Source of the DNA: Variovorax sp. PAMC26660
GTDB taxonomy: Bacteria; Pseudomonadota; Gammaproteobacteria; Burkholderiales; Burkholderiaceae_C
Direction of reading: 5' to 3'
NCBI RefSeq assembly: GCF_014302995.1
Contig: NZ_CP060295.1
Coordinates: 3,711,501 to 3,775,500, forward strand
DNA length: 64,000 bases
The position numbers and the translations under genes are program-made. The first letter of the stretch is position 1. Every line of letters starts with the position of its first letter. Of this stretch, positions 9,404 through 18,568 are shown in pieces. Below the pieces are notes generated by a model, which searched no databases, was not told the origin of the DNA, and saw only the letters and a list, made by a program, of their open reading frames with translations.

Positions 9404-10114
9404 TCAGTCCAGCAGGTCGGAGTACTCGCCGCGTTCGTAGGCGTCGATCTTCTGCCACGGCAGCGTCTTCGGCGCCGCGATGGCCGAGGCGGTCATCACG
9501 TTGAGCGAGGTGCCGTGCGCGTTGCGCTGCTCGATCTTGCGCGCGTAGCGGCCCGCCACGTCCCAGTCGATGCGCAAGGTGTTCTCACCCTGCGGCAGTT
9601 CGTAGCGCTGCACGCCCTTGCCGGCCGTGCCCACGGCCTTCATGCGCGCCAGGCTGGCCGGATCGACCAGCCAGTAGGCGTTGGCCCACGAGCCGTTGTA
9701 GCCGACGTTGCCGTAGTTGGCCGCGTCGACCTCGATCAGCTTGCGTTGCTGGCGCAGCACCATGCCCACCTGCACCTTGCCGGCGGCATCGCGGCGCACC
9801 CACAGCGGGGCCGCCGTGTTGTCCGCATGCGCGTGGCCGATGTGCACCTTGCCCTCGCGGGCTTCCTGGTCGTGGTCGTCGCGCAGCGCGGGCGGCAACT
9901 CGCGCTCGACCCACACCGAGCCGGCACGACGGAACATCAGGTCGGCGTAGCGGCTCTCGCGCTGCACGCCGTCCTTGCCGATCGACATCACGTGGTGCTG
10001 GATGCGCAGGTTCTGGTCGGGCGCCGCGGCGTCGCCCGCGGCACTGGCTGCCAGGGGAAGGCCCGCCAGGGCCGTAGCTGCCAGCAGTGCCTTGAGCATT
10101 GCGGGTGCGTTCAC
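9404..10114 (-). CDS. Exported hypothetical protein of the alkaline phosphatase operon (236 aa)
   Basis: A signal peptide (MNAPAMLKALLAATALAGLPLAASAAG) directs it to the periplasm. The mature part contains QHHVMSIGKDGVQRESRYADLMFRR, HIGHAHADN and YNGSWANAYWLVDPASLARM. I do not recognise a named domain; similar proteins sit beside alkaline phosphatases. The His/Asp-rich GHAHADN stretch could bind metal, but this is a guess. Its ATG overlaps the stop of the upstream phosphatase gene by four bases, so it is the last gene of a three-gene operon and should share the phosphate-starvation control inferred from the upstream Pho-box-like site. Confidence 0.75.
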   Translation of the reverse strand: MNAPAMLKALLAATALAGLPLAASAAGDAAAPDQNLRIQHHVMSIGKDGVQRESRYADLMFRRAGSVWVERELPPALRDDHDQEAREGKVHIGHAHADNTAAPLWVRRDAAGKVQVGMVLRQQRKLIEVDAANYGNVGYNGSWANAYWLVDPASLARMKAVGTAGKGVQRYELPQGENTLRIDWDVAGRYARKIEQRNAHGTSLNVMTASAIAAPKTLPWQKIDAYERGEYSDLLD

Positions 10115-11745
10115 AGCCCTGCAGCCTCTTTGACCTTGTTGAACACCTTGATGTTCTCCATGGTGCCCTTGAAGATCTTCGAGCCCGCGCCGCCGGCGAA
10201 CAGCATCACGTCGCCGCCGCCGTGGGTTTCCGCGCCGGGCGAGCCCAGGTTGATGCCGACTTCCTGCAGGAAGTTGTCATCCGTGGTGTCCATCGTGGTC
10301 TGGTCGTCGCGCACGGGGCCGCGTGCGGGCGCGATCCACGGCTTTTTGCCGTCTTCCGCGTTCACATTGCTGTCGGCAATCTTTTTGGCAATGTCGGCCG
10401 GCGTTGCGTTGGGGTCGTTGGCGTCGGAGAAGGAAATCGAGCCGGGCCGTCCGCCGTTTCCGAACACCAGCGTGGTGTACGGCTTGCCGTCGGCCGCCTT
10501 GGTGGGCTTGCCGTCCGCATAGCCGTTGACGAGGCCGAGGATCGGGTTGCCGATCTTCGGGTAGCCGTTGAAGGCGATCGCGTGGTCGTGGTCGGCGGTG
10601 ACCACCACCAGCGTGTTCTTCAGGCCCGGGTCCTTCTTGTTCATGAAGTCGAGCGCGGTCTGGATGGCCGCGTCGAACGCCAGCGTGTCTTCCAGCGCGC
10701 GCTTGGCATTGGTGCCGTGCAGCGCGTGGTCGATGCGGCCGCCTTCCACCATCAGGAAGAAGCCCTTGTCGTTCTTGCTCAGCACGCCGAGGGCCTTTTC
10801 CGTCATGTCCGACAGACTGGGCTGGTCGAGGTTCTGCTTGACGCGGTCCAGTTCGTAAGCCATCTCGCTTTGCGAGAACAGGCCCAGCAGCTTGCCCGTC
10901 GCGGCCGGGTCGATGGCCTTGAGCTTGGTGCCGGTGTCGACATAGGCGTAGCCCTTGGCCTGCATCGCGGCCACGAGGTCCACACCGTCCGTGCGCTTGC
11001 TGCCCGGATTGGCAGGCTTCGGCAGGTAGTTGCGCTGACCGCCGCCAAGCAGCACATCGACGCCGTCGAGCAGCTTGGGGTTGTAGTTCGCATGGCCCGG
11101 CACGCTCTGCTCGGCAATGGTGTTGTAGCCGTTGCGGTTGCAGATGTGCGCGTAGGTGGTGGCCGGCGTGGCATGGCCCACGCGCGTGGTTGACACCGCG
11201 CCCACCGCGCGGCCCTTGGCCTTGGCGAGTTCGAGCAGCGTGTCGGCAGCCTTGCCGTTGGTGGGCGCGCAGGTGGTGTCTTCGCCGTTGATGTATTGCT
11301 TGCCGGTGCTGTCGACCGCGACGGTGTCGCTCGACATCGAGATCACTTCGTTGCGCATCTTCACGCCGGTCATGTAGGCGGCCATCGAGGGTGCGCTGTC
11401 GGTGGTCTGGCCGTCGAGTGAATAGGTTTTCACGCGCGCTGCATAGGGCAGTGTCTGCATGACGAGGTTGGCGCGCTCCGGGCTCACCAGCGAGCCGGGC
11501 TTGGCGGCCAGTTGCTTTTCGCCCTTGTAGATGCGCGCAGCGGTCACGGTGACGGGCCCCATGCCGTCGCCGAGGAAGAAGATGACGTTCTTGGCTTCGC
11601 CGGCGGCGTGCGCACTGCCGGCCAACGTGGCCAGCGTGCCGGCGGCGGCGCAAACGAGGGCGGCGGCCAGACGGGTCTTGCAGGTGGTGCGGTTCATGGT
11701 CGTGTTCATGGTTGTGTTCGTCGATGGGCGCTGGTGGCTGCTCAC
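10111..11745 (-). CDS. Alkaline phosphatase, exported (up to 544 aa)
   Basis: A periplasmic alkaline phosphatase of the PhoA superfamily that frees phosphate from monoesters. Signature residues: KNVIFFLGDGMGPVTVTAARIY (metal Asp), TDSAPSMAAYMTGVK (nucleophile Ser in D-S-A), GGRIDHALHGTNAKRAL (metal Asp/His), VVVTADHDHAIAFNGY and, near the C-terminus, ETHGGGDVMLFAGG. The signal peptide is RLAAALVCAAAGTLATLAGSAHA. Three starts are possible: GTG at 11745 (GTGA overlap with the upstream gene, AGAAGG upstream), ATG at 11709 and ATG at 11697. I give the first because only it has a visible ribosome binding site, but the later ones make a more normal signal peptide. It is the middle gene of the operon. 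Confidence 0.9.
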   Translation of the reverse strand: MSSHQRPSTNTTMNTTMNRTTCKTRLAAALVCAAAGTLATLAGSAHAAGEAKNVIFFLGDGMGPVTVTAARIYKGEKQLAAKPGSLVSPERANLVMQTLPYAARVKTYSLDGQTTDSAPSMAAYMTGVKMRNEVISMSSDTVAVDSTGKQYINGEDTTCAPTNGKAADTLLELAKAKGRAVGAVSTTRVGHATPATTYAHICNRNGYNTIAEQSVPGHANYNPKLLDGVDVLLGGGQRNYLPKPANPGSKRTDGVDLVAAMQAKGYAYVDTGTKLKAIDPAATGKLLGLFSQSEMAYELDRVKQNLDQPSLSDMTEKALGVLSKNDKGFFLMVEGGRIDHALHGTNAKRALEDTLAFDAAIQTALDFMNKKDPGLKNTLVVVTADHDHAIAFNGYPKIGNPILGLVNGYADGKPTKAADGKPYTTLVFGNGGRPGSISFSDANDPNATPADIAKKIADSNVNAEDGKKPWIAPARGPVRDDQTTMDTTDDNFLQEVGINLGSPGAETHGGGDVMLFAGGAGSKIFKGTMENIKVFNKVKEAAGL

Positions 11746-13211
11746 AGGCCGACGGCCTTCTTGATCAGGCCGAACACGTCGGTGTTGGTGATGACGCCGG
11801 AGAAGTTGTCGGCGCCCAGGCCTTGCGCGCCGAGGAACACGTCGGCACCGCCGTGGGTTTCGGAGTCGCTGTTCGCATCCATCGGAACCACGGCTTCCTG
11901 CTGATAGCCGGGCTTTTCCAGGTCCGACTCGATGATGGCGACGTCGCGCGCTTTGCGGCTCGGACCATTGCCGAAGCCGATGATGGTGTACGGCATGCCG
12001 TTCACGTCCTTGCTGGTCTTGCTGTTGTCGACGTAGTCCTTCACCAGGCCGAGCACGCCCGGCTTGCCGGCCTCGGTCTTGCCGGTGCGCGCGGCATAGC
12101 CGTTGAGCTGCAGCGTGTGGTCGTGGTCGGCCGTGACCACCACCAGCGTGTTCTTCAGGCCCGGGTCGATGGCCTGCATCTTGTCGAGCGCGAGCTTGAT
12201 GGCGTCGTCGAAGGCGCCCGTGTCCTGCAGGGCGCGGCGCGCGTTGGTGGCGTGCAGCGCATGGTCGATGCGGCCACCTTCCACCATCAGGAAAAAGCCC
12301 TTCTTGCGCGCGGCCAGCGCGTCGATGGCCTTGCCGGCCATCTCGGCCAAGCTCGGCTCCAGGGTGGCGTCGCGGTCGAGGTCGTAGGCCATGTGGCTCT
12401 TGGTGAAGAGGCCGGCGATCTTGGTGCTGCCGTCGATGGGCAGCTTGTCGAACTCACTCTTGCTGGTGGCGTAGCTGTACTTGGCCGCCTTCAGTTCGGC
12501 GGTCAGGTCGCGTGCGTCGTTGCGCTTGCCGCTCTTGTCCTTGGGTAGGAAGTAGTCCGTGCCGCCGCCGAAGAACACATCGATGCCGTCACCCAGCTTC
12601 GCGTTGTAGCCAGCGCCGCCCGGCACCAGCGCCGCGGCGATGGTGTTCTCCGCATCGCGGTGGCACACATGCGAATAGGTGGCAGCAGGCGTGGCGTGCG
12701 TGATGCGCGTGGTGGTCACCACGCCGGTCGCATAGCCCTTGGCCTTGCTTTGCTCCAGCAGCGTTTCCACGGCCTGGCCGTTGCCCGAAGGGCAGGTGCT
12801 GTCGAAGTTGACGTGGTAGGCCTTGCCCGAGGCATCCGTGGCCTTGGTCTCCGCGCTCATCGAGATGACTTCGTTGTTCATCTTGACGCCGGTCATGTAG
12901 GCCGACATCGAGGGCGCGCTGTCCGTCACCTGGGCGTCGTTCGAGTAGGTATGGACGAAGGCCGTCTCGGGCAGCGTGTCCATCGTCAGGTCGCCGTCTT
13001 CGCCGACCTTGTAGATGCGCGCGGCGGTCATCGTGGTGATGCCCATGCCGTCGCCCAGGAAGAAGATGATGTTCTTCTGTGGTGCCTGCGCCGCTGGCGG
13101 CGTGGCCGGCGGAATGATCGGCAGCAGCGACGTGCCGTGGTGGCTGCCGCCGCAAGCGGTCAGCAGCAGTGAAAAGCCCAGCAGCGCTGGGGCAATGAAG
13201 CGTTGGGTCAT
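11742..13211 (-). CDS. Alkaline phosphatase, lipoprotein form (489 aa)
   Basis: A second PhoA-superfamily phosphatase, clearly paralogous to its downstream neighbour: KNIIFFLGDGMGITTMTAARIYK, TDSAPSMSAYMTGVK, GGRIDHALHATNARRAL, VVVTADHDHTLQLNGY and ETHGGADVFLG are all present. Unlike the neighbour it has a lipoprotein signal, LGFSLLLTACGGS, so Cys would be lipidated and the enzyme anchored to a membrane. A Pro-rich linker (IIPPATPPAAQAP) separates the anchor from the enzyme. The ATG at 13211 has GAGGG upstream and sets the signal peptide correctly. First gene of the operon, behind a Pho-box-like site and a terminator that isolates it from the acyltransferase gene. Confidence 0.92.
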   Translation of the reverse strand: MTQRFIAPALLGFSLLLTACGGSHHGTSLLPIIPPATPPAAQAPQKNIIFFLGDGMGITTMTAARIYKVGEDGDLTMDTLPETAFVHTYSNDAQVTDSAPSMSAYMTGVKMNNEVISMSAETKATDASGKAYHVNFDSTCPSGNGQAVETLLEQSKAKGYATGVVTTTRITHATPAATYSHVCHRDAENTIAAALVPGGAGYNAKLGDGIDVFFGGGTDYFLPKDKSGKRNDARDLTAELKAAKYSYATSKSEFDKLPIDGSTKIAGLFTKSHMAYDLDRDATLEPSLAEMAGKAIDALAARKKGFFLMVEGGRIDHALHATNARRALQDTGAFDDAIKLALDKMQAIDPGLKNTLVVVTADHDHTLQLNGYAARTGKTEAGKPGVLGLVKDYVDNSKTSKDVNGMPYTIIGFGNGPSRKARDVAIIESDLEKPGYQQEAVVPMDANSDSETHGGADVFLGAQGLGADNFSGVITNTDVFGLIKKAVGL

Positions 13212-13306
13212 GCAAATCCCTCGGATGGTTATTCGAGAGGTGCGCGTGCTGCGCACCATTTCTGGAAATGCAATCTAAAGACGTCGAATGACCCGGCCGT
13301 GACGAG

Positions 13307-13324
13307 ACGAAAGCAGAATGAAAG
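13307..13324 (-). promoter_or_regulatory. Pho-box-like site upstream of the alkaline phosphatase operon
   Basis: Read on the minus strand the site is CTTTCAT-TCTG-CTTTCGT, two 7-mers 11 bp apart. Against the PhoB half-site CTGTCAT they match 6/7 and 5/7. It lies about 95 bp upstream of the first phosphatase start, a suitable place for PhoB activation. Recognised by eye; not scored with a matrix. Confidence 0.55.
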
Positions 13325-13351
13325 TTCTGCAGTTTTCTTGAAATAAATACG

Positions 13352-13369
13352 CGAGCCGTCTTCGGCTCG
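13352..13369 (-). terminator. Rho-independent terminator of the acyltransferase gene
   Basis: A perfect 7-bp stem CGAGCCG/CGGCTCG with a 4-base loop lies 13 bp after the acyltransferase stop and is followed on the minus strand by the T-rich run CGTATTTATTTC. Confidence 0.7.
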
Positions 13370-13382
13370 TCATGCACAGCGC

Positions 13383-14516
13383 TTAAAGAAGGCTGCGTGC
13401 GGCCGGGTTGCCGACGCCCGTTGCGGCAGTCCGCGACAAGGCTGCCTGCTTGGTCGACTTGGCCCAGCGGTGGCCCCAGTCGGTGATCGGTTTCTCGAAC
13501 CAGCGATAGAGCAGGTCCGAGATCGCCAGCGACACGATGAACGAAAGAAGCAGCAGCGCGGGGCCATTGACGATCACCACACCGATCACGCTCAGCACAT
13601 CGAGTACTGCATGGGCTGCGATGTACTGGATCAGGTACATCGCATACGACCGGTGTCCGATGAAGACCAGCCACTTCGCCCCCAGCGCCTTGCCCATGAA
13701 CGTGCGGCTGGCGATGAGGGACGGGAGCAGCAGGCCGACCAGCAGGCCGTACAGTGTGATCGCGCCCAGGTCCCCGATGTAGCTCGTCACCAGCGGAAAA
13801 CGCCTGTGCACGATGAACAGGAGCGGAAGAATCACCAGCGGCGCGCGGTACGTCATGAGTCCGCGCACCCACCCGAAGGTTGTCGGTGTGTGCATGAGGA
13901 TGGCCAGCGCCGAGCCGATCATCATGCCGATGTAGTTCTGTGGACTGAGCCAGTCGGGTTGCGCACCGCTCAGGCCCAGGGCTGCCAGCGCCGCCATGCA
14001 GAGCCCGACGGTCGCGAGGCGCGAGCGCGTCGTCAGGCCGAATACCGTGATCAGCGTGGGCCAGACCAGGTAGTACTTCCACTCCACGCTCAGCGTCCAG
14101 GTGACGACCAGCGGCGCGTACGGTGCCAGCTCGTTGCACAGGGTCAGGTAGTAGGGCGTGGCGACCTTCATCTGCTCCCAGCTCGCGTCCTGGGCAAGAT
14201 AGCTCTGGGCCAGCACCACGAGGTAGATGAGGAGGTAGAGCGGCACGAGCCGCGTGGTGCGCCGGATGTAGAACGCCTTCAGCGACACGCGGCCGGTGCC
14301 ATCGCGCTCGCGCAACAGCAAGGTGGTGATCAGGAAGCCCGACAGCACGAAGAAGGCATGAACGCCCAGCCAGCCCGAGAACTTGCTCGCGGCGATGCCG
14401 CCCATGTGGGCCGCGAACACGAGAAAAACGGCAACTGCCCGCAAACCGTCCAGTGCGGCGAAGTTGCGTATGGATTGAAAATCTTCAAAGCTGATCGCTG
14501 TGCCGCGCGCACTCAT
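13383..14516 (-). CDS. Acyltransferase 3 family membrane protein (377 aa)
   Basis: An OafA-like integral membrane acyltransferase that transfers O-acetyl or similar groups to sugars of surface polysaccharides or other acceptors. The N-terminal signature NFAALDGLRAVAVFLVFAAHM (the conserved R and catalytic His) and GWLGVHAFFVLSGFLIT are present, then LKAFYIRRTTRLVPLYLL. About ten membrane segments follow and no extra SGNH domain is fused. The ATG at 14516 is preceded by GGGGGAG. It is transcribed alone and closed by a terminator. The substrate cannot be told from sequence. Confidence 0.88.
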   Translation of the reverse strand: MSARGTAISFEDFQSIRNFAALDGLRAVAVFLVFAAHMGGIAASKFSGWLGVHAFFVLSGFLITTLLLRERDGTGRVSLKAFYIRRTTRLVPLYLLIYLVVLAQSYLAQDASWEQMKVATPYYLTLCNELAPYAPLVVTWTLSVEWKYYLVWPTLITVFGLTTRSRLATVGLCMAALAALGLSGAQPDWLSPQNYIGMMIGSALAILMHTPTTFGWVRGLMTYRAPLVILPLLFIVHRRFPLVTSYIGDLGAITLYGLLVGLLLPSLIASRTFMGKALGAKWLVFIGHRSYAMYLIQYIAAHAVLDVLSVIGVVIVNGPALLLLSFIVSLAISDLLYRWFEKPITDWGHRWAKSTKQAALSRTAATGVGNPAARSLL

Positions 14517-14631
14517 CCCGTGTACTCCCCCTGCATTGTTTGCGCGGGATTTTGCCTCAAGTCAAATTCATGACAGAGGCCGGAATGGCAGTTTCAAGGG
14601 GCCGGTGGCCCGAAATCACCCGGGCAGCGTC

Positions 14632-15042
14632 TCAGCGCGACGCGAACCAGCGCCACGCCACCGCGCCCGCTGCAGCGGCCACGCCGCTCACCAGCGCGCC
14701 CCAGGCGATGTCGATGAACGACAGCCCCAGCGGCCAGTTGCGGATCACCGCCAGGTTCGTCAGGTCGTAGGTGCCATAGCAGAACATGCCGAAGAGGCCG
14801 CCCAGCACCGCCGCCCGCATCACGCTCTGCGCCTCGATGCCCGGCTGGATCGCGAAGATCACCAGCCCGACCGGGTACAGCAGGTAGAACACAGCCGCGA
14901 AGGCCAATCGGGGTTGCGGCGACATCAGCTCGCCCATGCCCTGCTGGTACATGCCCTTGGCGACGAGGCCCAGCCAGATCATGTCGATCACCAGCAGCAC
15001 CACGAAGGTGACGGCCCATGCAACCAAGTGTTTAGTGCTCAT
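14632..15042 (-). CDS. DUF2177 family membrane protein (136 aa)
   Basis: A small inner-membrane protein with four predicted membrane segments ([92 protein letters not shown]). The motifs DMIWLG and YGTYDLTN are typical of DUF2177. Function unknown. It is divergent from queC with 80 bp between them. Confidence 0.85.
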   Translation of the reverse strand: MSTKHLVAWAVTFVVLLVIDMIWLGLVAKGMYQQGMGELMSPQPRLAFAAVFYLLYPVGLVIFAIQPGIEAQSVMRAAVLGGLFGMFCYGTYDLTNLAVIRNWPLGLSFIDIAWGALVSGVAAAAGAVAWRWFASR

Positions 15043-15122
15043 TCGCGGGATCGTATCCGTGCCCGCAACGCGGCCTGCGAAAATCGCGCATTTGGACTAC
15101 AACGGCCCGGCCGTTGACGCAC

Positions 15123-15827
15123 ATGCCCCTGCACACCACCGCCCTCGTCCTGTTCTCCGGCGGCCAGGATTCGACCACCTGCCTCGCCGATGCGCTCTCG
15201 AAGTACCAGCGTGTCGAAACCCTGGGCTTCGACTACGGGCAGCGCCACCGCGTCGAGCTCGACGTGCGCGGCACCATCCTTGCGCAGATGCGCGAGCGCT
15301 TTCCCGATTGGGCACCGCGCCTGGGCGAAGACCATGTGCTCACGCTCGCGGCGCTGGCCCAGCTCGGCGGCTCCTCGCTGACCGAAGAGGTCGCCTTCGC
15401 GATGCAGGCCGACGGCCTGCCCAACACCTTCGTGCCCGGGCGCAACCTGCTGTTTTTGACGCTGGCCGGCGCGCTGGCCTACCGGCGCGGGCTGCAGGTG
15501 ATCGTCACCGGCGTCTGCGAGACCGACTTCTCGGGCTATCCCGACTGCCGCGACGACACCATGAAGGCGATGCAGCTCGCGCTCTCGCTCGGGCTGGAGC
15601 GCCGCCTCGTGATCGAGACGCCGCTCATGTGGATCGACAAGGCCGAGACCTGGCAGATGGCCCATCGCCTGGGCGGCGAGCCGCTGGTCGAACTGATCGT
15701 GGAAGAAACCCACACCTGCTACCTCGGCGACCGCGAGCATCGCCACGCCTGGGGCTATGGCTGCGGCGAGTGCCCCGCCTGCGACCTGCGCAAGAAGGGC
15801 TGGGAGCGCTACGCCGCCGCAGGCTGA
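15123..15827 (+). CDS. queC: 7-cyano-7-deazaguanine synthase QueC (234 aa)
   Basis: QueC converts 7-carboxy-7-deazaguanine to preQ0 with ammonia and ATP in queuosine biosynthesis. The PP-loop ATP-binding motif [19 protein letters not shown] is at the N-terminus, with [11 protein letters not shown] next, [15 protein letters not shown] in the middle and the zinc site CYLGD...[17 protein letters not shown] at the C-terminus with its Cys residues intact. The ATG at 15123 is chosen over an in-frame TTG nine bases earlier because family members start just before the PP-loop. No queD or queE is adjacent. Its last 19 bases overlap the 3' end of the convergent ABC gene. Confidence 0.95.
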   Translation: MPLHTTALVLFSGGQDSTTCLADALSKYQRVETLGFDYGQRHRVELDVRGTILAQMRERFPDWAPRLGEDHVLTLAALAQLGGSSLTEEVAFAMQADGLPNTFVPGRNLLFLTLAGALAYRRGLQVIVTGVCETDFSGYPDCRDDTMKAMQLALSLGLERRLVIETPLMWIDKAETWQMAHRLGGEPLVELIVEETHTCYLGDREHRHAWGYGCGECPACDLRKKGWERYAAAG

Positions 15828-17611
15828 ACGGCCGTGTTCAGCCGGTAGCGCGCACTGCCGTCGCCGGCCGTGCCTGCGGCCTGCGGCACCAGCGCCCATC
15901 GCTGGTTGTGAAAGTCGCCCACGGCCGCGCGGTGCGCGATCGACACCATCGCACCGCCGGCAGCCTGCACCGTCGCCGCGAGGCGCTTGTACAGAACGCC
16001 TTCGGCCTCGGCATCGAGCGCGCTCGTGATTTCGTCGGCGAACAGCCATGCCGGCTTTCGCAGCAGCACGCGCGCAATCGCCAGACGCTGTTGTTCACCG
16101 CCCGAGAGCTTCTGGCTCCACGCATCGCTGTCATCGAGGCGGCTGGAAAGGTCCGGCAGCAGGGCGTCGGTCAGCGCCTGGCGCAACTGGTCGTCGCTGT
16201 AGTTCGAGGCCGCATTGGGATACGTCAGCGCATCGCGCAGCTTGCCGTCGGGCACATAGGGCCGCTGCGGCATGAACATCGCGTCGCCGGGCACCTTCAC
16301 ATGCCCGCGCGAGAACGGCCAGATGCCCGCGAAGGAGCGGAACAGCGTCGACTTGCCGCTGCCCGAAGGCCCCTGCAGCAGCACGCTGTCGCCGGGCACC
16401 ACGGACAGGGCGGCGCCGGCGAGCAGCGGCGTGCCGTTGGGCAGGGCGACCGCAAGGTCGTCGGTGTGCAGCATGGCTGCCGGGTCGCGCTGCAGGGCGT
16501 TGTCCCGCGTGGCGTGGGCCTTCATGGCGTCGTCGAAGCTGGTCAGGCGGTCGGTGGTGGCGCGCCACACGGCCACGCTGTCGTAGTTGTCGACGAACCA
16601 GCTGAGCGATTCCTGCACCTTGCCGAAGGCCGAGACGATCTGCATCAGGTGGCCGAGCTGGATGGCGCCGCCAAAGAACTGCTGTGCCCCGACGATGAAC
16701 GGAAAGATCACCGCCGCCTGCCCGAAGAAGGAGGTGAAGGTCACCAGGTTCTTCTGCTGCTTGATCAATTGCAGGTAGTTGCGCAGCACCGAGCCGAAGC
16801 GCAGGTCGAGCTGGCCGTGCTCGACCTTTTCGCCATGGTCGAGGGCGATGGCTTCGCTGTACTCGCGCACGCGCACCAGGTGATGCCGGAAGTCGGCTTC
16901 GTAGCGTTGCTGGCGGAAGTTCAGGCCAATCAGCGGACGGCCGATGAAGTGGGTGACCACGGTGCCCGCGATCGAGTACCCCAGTGCCAGCCAGACCATC
17001 GCGCCGACGATCTGATAAGTGGTGCCGCCGGCCGTGAATGAGAAATTGCCCGACAGCGCCCAGAGCAGGCCGATGAAGCTCATGAGCGTGACCACGGCAT
17101 TCAGCAGGCCCATCGACAGCGACATCGTGGCGCTGGTGAAGATCTGCATGTCTTCCTGGATGCGCTGGTCCGGGTTGTCCGGCGTGTGGCCCTCCTTGTC
17201 GTCCTTGTTCGCGTAGCGCGCGAGTTCCAGGTGATAGAAGGTGCGGTCGGCCATCCAGCGCGACAGGTAGCTGCGCGTCATCCACGCGCGCCAGCGCAGT
17301 TGCAAGAGCTGGGTCACATAGAACTTGAGCACCTGGACCGCGATGTTGGCGAAGGCGATCCATCCGAAGACACCGACCTCGCGCCAGAAGACCACCGAAT
17401 CCTTGTTCTGCAGTGCGTCGTAGAAGCGCCCGTACCACTGGTTGCCCAGCACCGCCACATACACATACAGCAGGTTGAGCGCCACGATGCCCAGCAGCAT
17501 GGCGCGCGCCCGCCATTTGTCTTCGGACCGGAAGTAAGGCGCTGCGAGCGTGAAGACGCGGCGCAGGACCTGCATGAACGAGCTGGCGCGCGCTGTGACG
17601 GATAAGGACAT
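15809..17611 (-). CDS. SbmA/YddA-like ABC transporter, fused membrane and ATPase (600 aa)
   Basis: A fused ABC protein whose membrane domain belongs to the ABC_membrane_2/SbmA-BacA type ([40 protein letters not shown] and [29 protein letters not shown] are hallmarks), residues about 1-370, followed by an ATPase with Walker [10 protein letters not shown], signature [15 protein letters not shown] and Walker [13 protein letters not shown]. Related proteins (YddA) are probable peptide or vitamin transporters; the substrate here is not known. The ATG at 17611 has GAGGAA upstream. The gene is convergent with and overlaps queC by 19 bp. Confidence 0.88.
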   Translation of the reverse strand: MSLSVTARASSFMQVLRRVFTLAAPYFRSEDKWRARAMLLGIVALNLLYVYVAVLGNQWYGRFYDALQNKDSVVFWREVGVFGWIAFANIAVQVLKFYVTQLLQLRWRAWMTRSYLSRWMADRTFYHLELARYANKDDKEGHTPDNPDQRIQEDMQIFTSATMSLSMGLLNAVVTLMSFIGLLWALSGNFSFTAGGTTYQIVGAMVWLALGYSIAGTVVTHFIGRPLIGLNFRQQRYEADFRHHLVRVREYSEAIALDHGEKVEHGQLDLRFGSVLRNYLQLIKQQKNLVTFTSFFGQAAVIFPFIVGAQQFFGGAIQLGHLMQIVSAFGKVQESLSWFVDNYDSVAVWRATTDRLTSFDDAMKAHATRDNALQRDPAAMLHTDDLAVALPNGTPLLAGAALSVVPGDSVLLQGPSGSGKSTLFRSFAGIWPFSRGHVKVPGDAMFMPQRPYVPDGKLRDALTYPNAASNYSDDQLRQALTDALLPDLSSRLDDSDAWSQKLSGGEQQRLAIARVLLRKPAWLFADEITSALDAEAEGVLYKRLAATVQAAGGAMVSIAHRAAVGDFHNQRWALVPQAAGTAGDGSARYRLNTAVQPAAA

Positions 17612-17719
17612 TCGGGTTTCCTCGCAGGCGCGGGTGCGCCGGTCATCGTGAGGAACCCATCGTAGACGGAGGTTTCTTAAACGGAACTGAAATTCCGCCC
17701 GGCGCGCCAGAACGCCTGG

Positions 17720-18280
17720 TCAGCGCAGCAGGACCCGCGCTGCGGTGGCCAAGAAATGCGCCAGCGGCGGCGTCTTGAGTCCTTCGATCTTTGCTTCCTC
17801 GTCCCACAGCCGCAGCCGCACTGCATCGCCGGCCCAGCGGTGGCCGGCAAAGCGCGCCGCGGCTTCCTCGTCCATCACGCCGCCCTGCAGCGCGAGGCTG
17901 CGCACGGAATCAGGCGAGAGCTTCGAGAAATAGTCCGGCCGTGTCGCGCACAGGTAGCGCTTGGCGTCCACATGCAGGCGGATCGGCTCGCGCACCTCGA
18001 CGTCGAACGCACCGCGCAGCAAGGGCAGGGCGATGTACTGGTGGCGGTCGTCGATGCCCAGCTCGGTCGGCGAGTGCGACAGCGTCTGGTGCTCGGCGAT
18101 CAGCAGGTGCCCAAGGTCGTGCAGCAACGCCGCCGTGACCAGCGCGTCGCTGGCGCCGGCCTGCTCGGCGAGCCAGGCGCATTGCAGCGCGTGCTCCGTT
18201 TGCGACACCGGCTCGCCCGCGTATGCAACCCCGCCCCGTTCCGCGAACAGGCGGGCGATCTCGGCGAGGTCGAGTGTCAT
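17720..18280 (-). CDS. PhnZ-like HD-domain protein of phosphonate degradation (186 aa)
   Basis: The N-terminal block YAGEPVSQTEHALQCAWLAE and the HD motif LLHDLGHLL match the HD protein associated with phosphonate operons, the group of PhnZ, an iron HD oxygenase that splits 2-amino-1-hydroxyethylphosphonate to glycine and phosphate. Later conserved parts are HVDAKRYLC and FAGHRWAGDAVRLRLWDEEAK. PhnZ normally works after the hydroxylase PhnY, which is not in this window. The start at 18280 gives a protein of the usual size; frames further upstream run through the promoter region. It is divergent from the aminophosphonate transport genes and faces two Pho-box-like sites, so control by phosphate is likely. 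Confidence 0.85.
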   Translation of the reverse strand: MTLDLAEIARLFAERGGVAYAGEPVSQTEHALQCAWLAEQAGASDALVTAALLHDLGHLLIAEHQTLSHSPTELGIDDRHQYIALPLLRGAFDVEVREPIRLHVDAKRYLCATRPDYFSKLSPDSVRSLALQGGVMDEEAAARFAGHRWAGDAVRLRLWDEEAKIEGLKTPPLAHFLATAARVLLR

Positions 18281-18304
18281 GAGAGTGAAACGGAGCGAGC
18301 GAGG

Positions 18305-18363
18305 CGAAAGCACGGGTGACAGCGCGCGGAGTCTGCCGGGAGGCGGTGACAAGCGGATGACAA
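18305..18363 (-). promoter_or_regulatory. Two Pho-box-like sites facing the PhnZ-like gene
   Basis: On the minus strand there are TTGTCAT-CCGC-TTGTCAC (18346-18363; 6/7 and close to the CTGTCAT half-site) and CTGTCAC-CCGT-GCTTTCG (18305-18322). In each pair the 7-mers are exactly 11 bp apart, the period PhoB requires. Confidence 0.65.
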
Positions 18364-18435
18364 ATCCGCCACGGAACCACCGCGAAATCGCCAGCCTCAG
18401 GCGTAATTTTGGGTGTTTGGGGTTTTTTGAGGCGT

Positions 18436-18453
18436 CTGACAAATCCCTGTCAC
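18436..18453 (+). promoter_or_regulatory. Pho-box-like site facing the aminophosphonate transport genes
   Basis: CTGACAA-ATCC-CTGTCAC, two 7-mers 11 bp apart, about 115 bp before the substrate-binding protein start. An AT-rich stretch at 18402-18429 separates it from the opposite-facing sites. Confidence 0.6.
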
Positions 18454-18568
18454 ATGCCGCTGCCAGCATCGCCGCATTCGTCATCACGCAGGGCTTGCGT
18501 ACTTTCGCTTGCCTGCCCGTGTGTCCCGCATTGCGCGCTTTCTTCTTTCCACCCGGGGAACCTCCACC

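Noticed and set aside
17720..18280. HD-domain nucleotide phosphohydrolase
   Set aside because: The N-terminal Y-x-GE-x-VSQ-x-EHALQ pattern and phosphonate neighbours fit the PhnZ-like group better.
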